Below, piece after piece: positions 30,577 to 40,902 of a DNA stretch of 64,000 nucleotides. This stretch comes from Closterium sp. NIES-65 (taxonomy: Eukaryota > Streptophyta > Zygnematophyceae > Desmidiales > Closteriaceae). How positions within the stretch are numbered: the first letter of the stretch is position 1; each line of letters begins with the position of its first letter. The notes under the pieces were generated by a model. It saw only the letters and a program-made list of their open reading frames with translations, did not search any database and was not told the DNA's origin. The position numbers and the translations under genes are program-made. The DNA lies in the NCBI GenBank assembly GCA_948144175.1, contig CANXME010002103.1:1-64000 (forward strand). The letters run 5' to 3'.

Positions 30577-32913
30577 GGACGGGCTGTATGAGTGGTTATA
30601 CATGCCCTTCGGCCTGCGGAATGCCTCGGCAGTGTTTCAGAGAGTTATGGATGCGGTGCTGCGGGGGATTGAACATGCAGCATGCTACATTGATGATGTG
30701 GTCATCTTCAGCCAGACAGAGCAGCAGCACCTTGAGGACGTGGAGCGGACCCTGAGTGCAATAGAGGAGGCAGGGCTCACCTGTCATCCCAACAAGTGCA
30801 GGTGGGGGAAGCGGACAGTGCAGTACCTGGGGTATGAAGTTCAGGAGGACAGATCGGGATTCAGCAAGCAAAGGTGCAGGTGCTGGACAGGCTGAGGGAA
30901 CCCAGGGACAAGACAGGGCTGCGCGCAGTCTTGGGCTTCCTCAGCTACTACAGGCGCTTCGTGCCTAACTTCAGTAAGCGGGCGGTAGTGCTGAACGGGA
31001 TGCTGCGAGAGGACAAGGCATGGGAGTGGGGAGAACAGCAGAGGGAAGCACTGCAAGACCTCATGACAGCCGTGAAGACAGCAACCGTGCTGCGGCTGCC
31101 AGCAGCAGACCAGCCCTTCGTCCTCTACACCGATTGGAGCAGCCAGGGGATGGGGGCAATCCTGTGCCAGGAAGTGGAGGGAGTGGAAAAAGTGGTAGCC
31201 TACGCCAGCAGGAGCTGCAACCCCGCAGAGGCGCAGTATAGCTCATACATAGGGGAGGGGCTGGCGGCCGTGTGGGCGGTGGGGCATTTCAGGGTGTACC
31301 TGCAGGGCCGCGAGTTCACACTGGTCACTGACCATCAGCCCCTCACTTGGCTGATGACCACACCAGGGCTGACGGGAAGAAACGCAAGGTGGGCAGTGAA
31401 GCTGCAAGAATATGATTTCCAGATCAGGCATAGGCCGGGGAAGACGCTGCAGCACGTCGACGGTCTCTCTCGCAACCCACCACCGCTGGAATCAGGACAG
31501 AGAACACAGGGGACGGAAGGGACGGAGCTGGAGCCAGCACACACCTTGATCATGCTGGCGAGAGAAGCGGAAGAGGTCGGAGCCAAGGGGAGCAAGGGAC
31601 CAGCCGACATCTGGCAGGACGAGAAGGCAATGCGGTGGGTGAAAGGAGAAACAGAGGAAGACGAGACAGTGTCAGAAAGAGTGCGGGCACGGGGGCACCA
31701 CTACAGGTGGTATCAGCGGCAGCTGCAGATCAAGACAGAGGACGGGTGGAAGCTAGTGCCTGCACCCACGGACCGTGAAGCAGTGATCAAGGAGGTGCAC
31801 ACGAAGCTGGGACACTTCGGGCACGAGAGGACTGTACACCTGCTGAAGACAGGCTGGTGGTGGGAAGGGATGCGCAAGCAAGTGAAAGAGTGGGTGGAGG
31901 GGTGTGAGGCGTGTCAGAGGAGCAAGGCAAACTTAACGCAGGCCAAAGCAGAACTGCATTCACTGCCGATTTGCGGGTTGGGATTCCGATGGTCCTTGGA
32001 CCTCGCGGGAGAGCTGCCGCTCAGCAGGAGCGGAAATCGGTACATCGTGTTCATGGTGGAGCATGCGAGCAAGTGGTTGGAGGTGAAAGCCATCCCCAGC
32101 AAGAGCGCGAGGCACATAGCAGCAGCCTTCAAGGCGCAGGTGGTGTGTCGCTTTGGAGCGTGCGGGGAGGTACTCACGGATCAGGGGACGGAGTTTCTGG
32201 GGGAATTTGAGAAGGTGCTGAAGGAATCCGGCATAGCGCACAGAAAAACCTCCCGCTACCACCCACAAAGCGACGGGCTGACCGAGCGAGCGGTGCAGAC
32301 CTTCAAGCGGGGGCTGCGGGCCTATGGGGAGCAGAGGAAGAGGGACTGGGATGAGGAGTTGGATTGGATAGCCGCAGGGTACAGGTTCGGGAAGCAGGCA
32401 GCACTCAAGGACCACTCCCCGTACAGCCTCCTTTACGGAAGAGAGCCAATCCTGCCAGTGGAGGCACCACGGGTACTGACAGACACGGTGACAGCAGGCA
32501 CGATCAAGAACTGGGTGGCCCTGTCCGAGGTGAGAGCGCGCTACATGCGCTACATGCTGCCAGCGGCACTGGAGAACCTGCACACTGCACAGCTGAGGGA
32601 CGCAAGGAGGTACGAACAGAGGCAGCGCAAGGGAGAGGGGCGAGTGGCAAGAGGCGTCTGTGAAGGGCAGGAGGTGTACCTCAAGAGGGCAAAGCAAGAC
32701 ACCCTGGATGTGGGGCTGGGTACGGTCCGCTGGAAGGTCAAGGAGGTGCGCCCTTCAGGGGTGCTGGTCCTGGAGAATGACACGGGGGCGCAAGTGAAGG
32801 AGCATCAAACGAACACTGCCGTGATCAGAGGCAGCGGGCCTCAGCGCAACGGTCCTGTGACCCGCGCTCAAGCTGCGCGAGCACGGGCACAGGAGGGGGC
32901 AGAGAGTGGCTGA
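30577..32913 (+). CDS. Gypsy-B RT (3' part), RNase H and integrase, one shared frameshift
   Basis: Resumes with the duplicated target and MPFGLRNASAVFQRVMD. The RT active site is YIDDVVIFS. Near 30,853 the frame must step back by one base to go from EVQEDR into IGIQQAKVQVL; copy A has the same lesion, so it predates the duplication. The second frame runs to TGA 32,911-32,913: RNase H (LYTDWSSQGMGAIL, TDHQPLTWLM), integrase zinc site (HTKLGHFGHERT with CEACQRSK), catalytic triad D (WSLDLAGELP), D (LTDQGTEF), E (LTERAVQTFKRG). The C-terminal ~70 residues look like the SH3-type integrase tail; I see no chromodomain. Confidence 0.88.
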
Positions 32914-33456
32914 GGCAGCAGAAGGAACGAAGGAGAGGCAGAGCAGGAGAATCAAGGCAGAGAAGAGCATAGCGGTAACTCCGACAGCTGTCACCGAATA
33001 TGTACGTTTGTGCATATAAGGTGCCAGTATGATTGTGGTGTAGAAAGGGTGTAGTAATGTGTTGTATTTGTTGTATGCAGGCTCAAGGATGGGTAGGTGG
33101 GAGGCTGGGAAATTGACGCGAAGTTGGTAGGAGAACACCAGGGGGTGAAATCCTCGCGACCAATGGGAACAAACCCAACCCAGGCTCAAGCCGCACATTG
33201 AGAAATGCACGGCTCGAGCCAGGGACAGGTAAGTTCACTCTCACACACACACACAATGCTTTCTGTTTGTTATCCTTTCGTATAGTGGACAGTTGTTACC
33301 TCAGATTTGCCTACAGGTGGCACACCACTCAGAGAGGACCTTTGAGGTGAGAGTTACCACTCTTTCATAATGAGAGTGGCTGAGGCAGCAGAAGGAACGA
33401 AGGAGAGGCAGAGCAGGAGAATCAAGGCAGAGAAGAGCATAGCGGTAACTCCGACA
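32902..33456 (+). repeat. 85-bp direct repeats bracketing the gypsy-B 3' LTR
   Basis: 32,902-32,986 and 33,372-33,456 are identical. They include the last codons of the integrase frame and the purine-rich tract (GAAGGAACGAAGGAGAGG). The same arrangement is in copy A (second copy 9,812-9,896). Host intron follows the second repeat. Confidence 0.85.
33060..33367 (+). repeat. Gypsy-B 3' LTR block
   Basis: Repeats 21,186-21,493. If the LTR really starts at TGTCACCGAATATG (32,989) it is 379 bp long and includes CATATAAG at 33,013-33,020 as a TATA-like promoter. Confidence 0.68.
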
Positions 33457-33487
33457 CCTGCCTCCTGCCACTGCTCTGCCCCCGCAG

Positions 33488-36400
33488 CTGGTTGGACAAC
33501 AACAAGATTGAAGGCTCTCTGCCGACTGGCCTGTGCTCATTGCCATTGATTTTCCTGCGAATTCTTTGCCTGCCACTGCTCTGCCTACCATTTGCTCTTC
33601 ATGCCTCCTGCCTCCTGCCAATGCTCTGCCCCCGCAGCTGGTTGGACAACAACAAGGTTGAAGGCTCTCTGCCAACTGGCCTGTGCTCGCTGCCCCTGCT
33701 GTGGCGCTTGTGAGTGGTCGTGGCGCTTGGCTGTGGGGCATTACTGTTTGTTTTTTTTATTATTATTATTATTTCCCAGCTAGGATAGACAGGCTGTCGC
33801 TTATTGCAAGCAGTTTTGTATATTTGCTGAACACATAAAGCTAGAAATTATCAGCATAATATCTCTCCATGGTGTGTTGCCATTTTGTATGGGTGTATGA
33901 CTCATGGTGCAGCATGTGTTGTGCTGCTGTGCTGGCAGCATGATCAGCAACAACTACCTCTATGGACCCCTGCCAGACTGCCTCTTTGACAAGTGCATCA
34001 ACCAAATGTGAGCCGACCATGCATACACTATTCTCTCATGCGTAGATGCAACAGCTCGCACCCCCAACATGGGCACTGCATCGAGTGATGAAATGCATCG
34101 AGTGATGAAATGCATCGAGTGATGAAATGCATCGAGTGATGAAATGCATCGAGTGATGAAATGCATCGAGTGATGACATGCATCGAGTGATGAAATGCAT
34201 CGAGTGATGACATGCATCGAGTGATGACATGCATCGAGTGATGACATGCATCGAGTGATGACATGCATCGAGTGATGAAATGCATCGAGTGATGACATGC
34301 ATCGAGTGATGACATGCATCGAGTGATGACATGCATCGAGTGATGACATGCATCGAGTGATGACATGCATCGAGTGATGACATGCATCGAGTGATGAAAT
34401 GCATCGAGTGATGAAATGCATCGAGTGATGACATGCATCGAGTGATGACATGCATCGAGTGATGAAATGCATCGAGTGATGAAATGCATCGAGTGATGAC
34501 ATGCATCGAGTGATGACATGCATCGAGTGATGACATGCATCGAGTGATGACATGCATCGAGTGATGACATGCATCGAGTGATGACATGCATCGAGTGATG
34601 AAATGCATCGAGTGATGACATGCATCGAGTGATGACATGCATCGAGTGATGAAATGCATCGAGTGATGACATGCATGTGCTTGCTTGCTTGGTGTTGCAG
34701 ACCATATGGTGGGAATCCTCCAACCAAACACTCAACAGCATGTTCGGCTCTTTCTGTGGCCCTTGTGCTTCCCACAGTGATGTGAGCGGCAACAGCCTGT
34801 ATGGTATGGGCGCATCAACCGCGACTTCAAGGGCATGGTGGCGATCAGCGGCGCACCAATCTAACCTCCATGTGCCGCCCCCCCCACTTCTTCCCACAGT
34901 GATGTGAGCAGCAACAGCCTGTATGGGCGCATCAACCGCGGCTTCAAGGGCATGGTGGCGATCAGCGGCGCACCAATCTAACCTCCATGTGCCGCCCCCC
35001 CCACTTCTTCCCACAGTGATGTGAGCGGCAACAGCCTGTATGGGCGCATCAACCGCAACTTCAAGCACATGGTGGCGAACAGCGGTGCTTTAATCTAACC
35101 TCCATGTGCCGCCCCCCCCCTCCCCCTCTTCCGTGCCTCCCACCCATAGTGATGTGAGCGGCAACAGCCTGTATGGGCGCATCAACCGCAACTTCAAGCA
35201 CATGGTGGCGAACAGCGGCGCTTCAATCTAACCTCCATGTGCCGCCCCCCCCCTCCCCCTCTTCCGTGCCTCCCACCCACAGTGATGTGAGCGGCAACAG
35301 CCTGTATGGACGCATCAACCGCGATTTCAAGGGCATGGTGGCGAACAGCGGCGCCCTCGTCAACCTGGCTCGCAACTTCTTCTTTGGGGAAGCCGTGCTC
35401 TTTGCTGCTGGCTGCAAGGTCTGCCCCACCGAGGTCAGCGAGCCCAACAGCCTCGGCCTCAAAGCCACCTCCAACTGGCGAGTCTCTGACGGCAATTGCA
35501 ACAATGCACTACCCTCTTACCTACTACAAGACTACGCCGTGACAGGGGCCGGGCTGAAGCTGAGGGTGAGTCTGTCGGGCAACTGCCTGACGCTCAGCCC
35601 AAGCACGGAGTGCTCGGTCAACGCCACCCAGCGCAGCACGGCAGCCTGCCAGGCGTTCTGCAGCATCACGGACAACGGCCCGTGTGACGGCCATGGGGTG
35701 TGTGTGCCGGCTGACCCTACCTCTGCAGCAGCATCGCGGACAGCCTCCCCCTCCAACTTCACGTGCCTCTGCGATGCCGGCTACTCCACTCTCAACTCAG
35801 GCAACGGCTCCACATGCGCCATTGTCAACTCCACCACCACCACTGGTAACCTTTGCTTCATTCTTATGAAACTGCCTAGGCTTTCAGCACCGCCTCAGCC
35901 TGGCAGCATTGCCCATTCTTACGCGCTGCACCAATACCCATGTCAGCTGGCTTTTCTCCTACACACCTTTTCACTCCTTGCCTCACCTCGACACCTTCGT
36001 CTAACCACCGCCCCGATTCCCGTAACCTCCCATTCGTTGGCAGTGTCGTCGCTATCCACGGGTGCCATAGTGGGCATTACTCTAGGCTGCTTTGCTGGCT
36101 TCATTTTGCTGGCTTTTGTGGTCACATGGCTGCTGTGGCCCCGTGGACCAAGTGAGCTCTTCATCCCTTCTTCAGTTCCATTCATTTCCGTCTCCCCTAT
36201 TGCTGTGCCTGTTTTCTGGCCTCCTTCCCTCCCCAGCTCTGCCATTATTACTGCCGCTCAGCTCTGCCTCTTCGTTGCTCCCATATTCTGTCTACTCATT
36301 TACTCCCCTGGTCGTTCATCCCCCTTGTCCTCATGTGTGCGCAGAGAAGTGGGAGGGGTTGGATGTGTGTGAGCAGTTCTCGCTGCAGCAGATGCTTAAG

Positions 36401-39400
36401 GCCACCAACAACTGGTCGGACGACAATGTGCTGGGCAAGGGAGGCTTCGGCATTGTCTACAAAGGCCGCTCGTCACATGGCCAGCTGTGGGCCATCAAGC
36501 GCTCCACCATCATGACCAACGACTTTGAAACGGAGGTGAGGCACAAAATTGGTACTTGTCATAAGACATGCACTGGGGATTTTCCGATTGATCCTAAGGA
36601 ACGGTTACAGACACGTTTGTCTAGAGGTTAAGGGTTCACTCACCCATTTTATGTCAGTGTTGTAGTGGCTGAAATTCTGACATGGTATCAGAGCGAAGGT
36701 CTTGGATTCGAATCGTGTGCTCACATGCTGGCTTTCATGTGTCTCTGCTGCTATACCGTGTTCTAGAGCATCCCAATGACAAAGGGGTGTCAGTAGACCT
36801 GCACTGAAAATCCCCGATTGATCCCAAGAAAGAGTTTCATGCACGCTTGCCTAGGAAATTATGGGTGCACTCGCTACTCAACAAGCCATTTTATCCCAGT
36901 AATGTAGTGTGTGGGGTTCTAACAATACTCCATTGTTTTCAGAACGCCGACCTGCAAATTCAGTGCGCGCATTCTGTTTTTCAAGATGCTGACTTGTAGC
37001 CCATACGCATCCCCCTGCATTGTGTTCCACGTCCGTGTGGCAACTGCCGACCTGCATATTCAATGCCCACCTTTCCTCGGCCATGTGCGTCTGCCTGTAT
37101 TGTCTTCTCACTATAGGTGCGAACCATGGCGTCTCTCCACCACACACACCTCGTGCGCCTGCTGGGCTTCTGCCTGGACCAGAACGTGGAGACGGGCAAG
37201 CAGGAGCAGATTCTGGTGTACGAGTTTATAGGCAACCGGGACCTAGAGTACCATATCCATGCAACCAAGCGTGAGTTGCACAGCCACAATGACGAAATGG
37301 ATGCCATGCGATTTTTTCTTTTTCTCTTTCTGTTTTGCACAAGACATGACACCATCACTAAAGAAGCCATCATTCATAACTTATTTTTCATTTTTCACTC
37401 GCTTGTTGGTGTACATATTTCATGACCTAGGTCCGCTGTCGCTGCGCCAGAGGTTGCGCCTAGCACAGGGAGCAGCAGATGGCCTGGCGTACCTGCATGG
37501 GTTTGACACACCCATCGTTCATCGCGACATCAAGCCAGCCAACATCCTTGTGTCTGCCGACATGCAAGCCAAGGTGGCTGACTTTGGGCTGCTCAAACGC
37601 CTCACTCACGGCGATGCTGATGCCACGCGAGTGGCCGGCACTCCGGGATATGTGGATCCGGATTACAACCGCACCAACGTCATCACAGCCAAGAGTGACG
37701 TGTTCAGGTGAGCATGTGTGCTCGTTCATTTGCACAACGCCATGAACTTGTGCACCTGTGGTTATGAATCATCCAGGGTATGTTGGAAACTTGTACCCGG
37801 TACCTCTCCCCATTGTTTTCCAAGTTCATTTCACTACTTCCAATGCATGGTTGCTTGCAGCTTTAGAATCGTGCTTCTTGAGTTGCTGAGTGGAAAGCCG
37901 CCACGAGTCGACGCAAAAACGCATATAAGCAAATGGGTATGATAACAAACTGTTGAGTCTGTTAAGAAACAAATCAATGGTTATGAGACAATGTTCATGC
38001 CCATTTACTCTCAAGTTTATTCTATGCTCGTACAGTTATCCTTGATTCCTTTTATACTGACCTTCACTCCCTTTCTTGTTGCTATGCTCCCTTCCACCAC
38101 CTTTCCTGCTTACTGGGAATATACGCTCAAACCCTAAAGCGTATGGCGTATATACGCTAGTATTGTGTACGCAAAACGCAATACGCTAGCTAGTACGCTA
38201 TACGCTATCGGAAAGTTTTTCGGGCTGCCCAGGAAAAAAATCGCTTGTATACGGAATGATGCGGATCTTTCTGCTGAGCATTTCGCCGAAGTCGAAATGC
38301 AATTCGACGGTCTAGGGAAGCGGGAATGTACCTTCGGAGTTTGCAGGCAGTTCAAATTTGAACATTAGGTTAGTACTGCATTGAAACCCATCTTATCTAC
38401 GAACTCCAACCTGTCAAAAACGTCCCCCACCAAACCCCACTCACGCTACTTACCAGCCAGCAAAATTCCAGTCTGTCAGAATATTATCTTATTGTTCTAG
38501 CCTGTAGTGGGGTGCTCTATAGCGAGTACAACCCTTCTAGGGTTTGCTATTTGTATCCTCATTCTTGCTAGTTCAATCCTCTTTCTTCCTTCTAATTCTG
38601 ACATGCTATCAGAGCAGGTCGATCCCCTTGGATCGATCCTGTGCGTGTGTCCCCACCTTGCTTCCGCTGCTACTTTTTCATCCCGCCGTGCGCCCCGAGG
38701 CGCGCGGCGGTTTTCTGCCCGCCGTGCGCCCCGAGGCGCGCGGCGGTTCATTGCCCGCTGTGCGCCCCGGGGCGCGCGGCGGGCTTCTCCTCTACGTCGC
38801 GGCCCCGCCCCGGCCCGTCGCCGCCCGTGCGCCTGCCCGGCTTGGCCCCGCCCTACCTGTCGCGGTCCCGCCCCTCCGTCGCGGCCCCGCCTCGACCGTC
38901 GCGGCCCCGCCCCTCGTCGCGGCCCCGCCCCTGCGTCGCGGCCCCGCCCCTCGAAGCGGCCCCGCCCTACGTCGCGGCCCCGCCCCGGACCCTATGCGGC
39001 CCCGCCCTACCTTCGCGGCCCCGACCTGTCGCGGCCCCACCCTACGTCGCGGTCCCACCCCGACCGTCGCGGCCCCGCCCCGCTCGTCGCGGCCCCGCCC
39101 CTTGTCGCGGCCCCGCCCTCCCCTCAGGTCCGTGGTGGGCCCCCCCCCTTTCTCCCCTTCCCCCATTTCCCGTCGCCCGTCGTGGCGACCTGAGGGGCGA
39201 GCTGTGGGGTGGCGGGTATGGGGGTGGCCGGTGTGCCTTCCTCCCTTTCTCCTCCTCCTCCTTCGTCTCCCACTGCTGCAGCTGTCGCTGAGGGGGGTGG
39301 TTGTGTGGGAGACTGGGGTTTAGGGTTTTAGTGGGGTGTGTGGGAGTCGAGCTAGTGGTGTAGCAGTGGGTGTGTATCAGGGGGGTGGGACTGTGTGCGG

Positions 39401-40902
39401 GAGGATGAGCGGAGGTTGCCAGTTTGTCGTCAGCAGCACCTGTAGTCCGGGGCGCTGTCCCGGTAGCCCAGTCGTAGCCAGCTGTGCCAGCCGCCCGTGG
39501 GTCCGTTGCCCGTCCGCCGCTATTTGAGCCGCGGGGCCTGTTACCCCTGTAGTCCGGGCGCTGTCCGGTAGCCGCTGTGCCAGTCTGCCTCCTGTTGCCC
39601 GTGTGTCTGCAGCTTCAGCCGTCGCCTCCTGTCTCCTCTCCCCTCACTCTCCCTTTTCCTCCTCACTTGCCCGTTGTGACTACCACTAGCTTTGCTTATA
39701 ATTGTAAACTCTAAACTATTTCTTCTTGAACTTGTGCTCAGAATGTGTGGTGACATTGTGATCCACCCTGAGCTTGTTTTGCTTTGCCTGCTCTGCTGAT
39801 TACACCCCACTTTGGCTATGGGGGTGTGTCAGAATATTATCTTATTGTTCTAGCCTGTAGTGGGGTGCTCTATAGCGAGTACAACCCTTCTAGGGTTTGC
39901 TATTTGTATCCTCATTCTTGCTAGTTCAATCCTCTTTCTTCCTTCTAATTCTGACACAGTCGTCATTTCTAGCTGACATTTCCGCTTCCTAAGGGCGTAT
40001 TCCTACGGCCTCCTATCAAGAAACCTCCTATCAAGATTGTACCTTTTGCCTGGTAAAAGTAGCGAGAGATTTGGGGTTTAGGGAATTTTCCCGTGAGAGC
40101 TTGATAGGAGGTTTTCTTGATAGGAGGATAGGAATACGCCCTAACAACAGAGCTCCTTCCGATTCCTACCGACTTCTTCTTCTAATGTCTACTCCACATC
40201 CCACCCCAACCGCCGTTCAGACTTAGGGAATTGCTACGAAAGTCTTAGTGAGAGGGAACACCTTCCCAGTGTTGAGCACGACGTTTTTTTTTCACCCTGC
40301 TCGGGATAGTTTTTTACCTGCCCGAAAAAGCGTATTACCAACTCGACATTTAAGCATTTAGCGTATATACGTTACCGTACATACGATACGCATATATACA
40401 CTATACGCGTATATTCCCACTAAGCTTTCCTGCATATTTTGTTCCTTTGCACCTGTTCTCCCATTCTTATGCTTCCTTGTGTTGCACCCTCCAGGCAATG
40501 AAGAGGGTGGAGGCGTATGATCTGGAGGAGCTGAGGGACAGCAAGATGCCAGCGGTTAGTGAGGAGGCAATAGTCGACTTTGCAGACCTGGCTTTGGACT
40601 GCATCAAGTCTCCTGGCACACGGCGACCCACCATGAAGGATGTGGCATGCCGCCTCAGCGCCCTCATTGCCAAGCACTGTCCCGACAGGGAGGACGAGTG
40701 GGAGAGTGTTGCGAAGGAAGAGAGTGAAGGCAACGAGGGTATATCTTCAAGGGATGTTTCTGCTGCGTCGTTTGAGAGCAGTGGGAGGGAGGCTGAAAAG
40801 TCTCATGGCTCACATTCTAATGTGAGCTCGTTCATGCGTGTTGGCTCGATAGGTGATGGCCTATGGAGTTGGCTACAATTAAAGTCAACCAAAGGGCATT
40901 AA
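33488..40902 (+). CDS. LRR receptor-like kinase, copy B (3' half, last exon present)
   Basis: Exons: LRR 33,488-33,556, 33,638-33,709, 33,939-34,007; ectodomain 35,283-35,845; transmembrane 36,044-36,151; kinase 36,345-36,535, 37,117-37,270, 37,431-37,707, 37,861-37,936, 40,495-40,902. Phases agree from 35,283 onward. The ectodomain ends in an EGF-like Cys cluster (CQAFCSITDNGPCDGHGVC, then CLCDAGYS). Kinase: GKGGFGIV, AIKR, HRDIKPANIL, DFG, GTPGYVDPDY, and C-lobe ALDCIKSPGTRRPTMKDV. The last exon ends in an acidic Ser-rich tail. Oddities: the conserved Gly of SDVFSFG is Arg here (AGA at 37,865; GGA in copy A). The first LRR exon has a GC donor. No 5' exons lie between the gypsy element and 21 kb, so the 5' half is missing or displaced. 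Kinase activity is doubtful. Confidence 0.8.
34077..34677 (+). repeat. 17-bp minisatellite in kinase-B intron, about 35 units
   Basis: Same unit as the array at 10,517, about 19 units shorter, with a higher share of the C variant. Confidence 0.96.
34778..35282 (+). repeat. Tandem pseudo-exons, kinase-B (4 copies)
   Basis: Acceptor-plus-exon copies starting at 34,778, 34,900, 35,017 and 35,150 before the real exon at 35,283. Units of 117-133 bp, each with a C-rich run and an early stop. The first has a 5-bp insertion. Confidence 0.88.
36557..36924 (+). mobile_element. TRIM-like element in kinase-B intron
   Basis: Counterpart of 13,243-13,610 and the same length, with TGGTATCAGAGC after the first terminal repeat. 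Present in both copies, so it was inserted before the block duplication. Confidence 0.75.
38474..39956 (+). mobile_element. 1.48-kb TRIM-like LTR element with identical LTRs
   Basis: LTRs 38,474-38,603 and 39,827-39,956 are 130 bp, identical, starting TGTCAGAAT and ending ATTCTGACA. Target duplication CAGTC (38,469-38,473 and 39,957-39,961). TGCTATCAGAGCAGG right after the 5' LTR is the primer-binding site, and ATGGGGGTG before the 3' LTR is the polypurine tract. The 1.2-kb interior is GC-rich with many GTCGCGGCCCCGCCC-type repeats; it has open frames but no retroviral motif. Very recent by LTR identity, and depends on a helper element. Confidence 0.9.
39993..40141. mobile_element. 149-bp Tourist-like MITE
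   Basis: Inverted repeat GGGCGTATTCCTA...CCTCCTATCAAG against CTTGATAGGAGG...TAGGAATACGCCC, flanked by TAA on both sides (39,990-39,992 and 40,142-40,144). A TAA duplication with GGG ends fits PIF/Harbinger MITEs. Most of the element folds into one hairpin. Confidence 0.8.

Larger units (their letters stand above)
21186..33367 (+). mobile_element. Ty3/gypsy element B with methyltransferase, PLE nested inside
   Basis: Bounded by direct repeats 21,186-21,493 and 33,060-33,367 (TGTTGTATTTG...CTCTTTCA, one visible substitution). Order gag, protease, methyltransferase, RT, RNase H, integrase puts it in Ty3/gypsy. TAATG precedes the 5' block and follows the 3' block, but TAATG also precedes the 3' block inside the element, so this is weak evidence for a target duplication. 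The 5' LTR may have lost its first ~70 bp. A 4-kb PLE splits the RT. Downstream lies a receptor-kinase intron. Confidence 0.85.
38109..40424 (+). mobile_element. hAT-like element 1 with nested TRIM and MITE
   Basis: Terminal inverted repeats CTTACTGGGAATATACGC and (right end, reversed) CTTAGTGGGAATATACGC. The 8-bp target duplication CTTTCCTG is at 38,101-38,108 and 40,425-40,432. Subterminal zones are packed with GCGTATA / TATACGC words. Removing the nested TRIM and MITE leaves about 680 bp with no transposase, so it is non-autonomous. It lies in the last intron of kinase-B. hAT is assigned from the 8-bp duplication and end structure only. Confidence 0.75.

Noticed and set aside
30845-30880. 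Programmed frameshift in gypsy pol
   Set aside because: No slippery heptamer and no obvious downstream hairpin; a deletion inherited by both copies is simpler.
32640-32913. Chromodomain at the integrase C-terminus
   Set aside because: The tail shows an SH3-like VRWKVKEVRPSGVLVLE pattern but no aromatic-cage chromodomain signature.
38507-39323. Open frames of RGPAPRRGPAP type inside the TRIM
   Set aside because: They translate the GCGGCCCCGCCC repeat in several frames at once; no retroelement motif.
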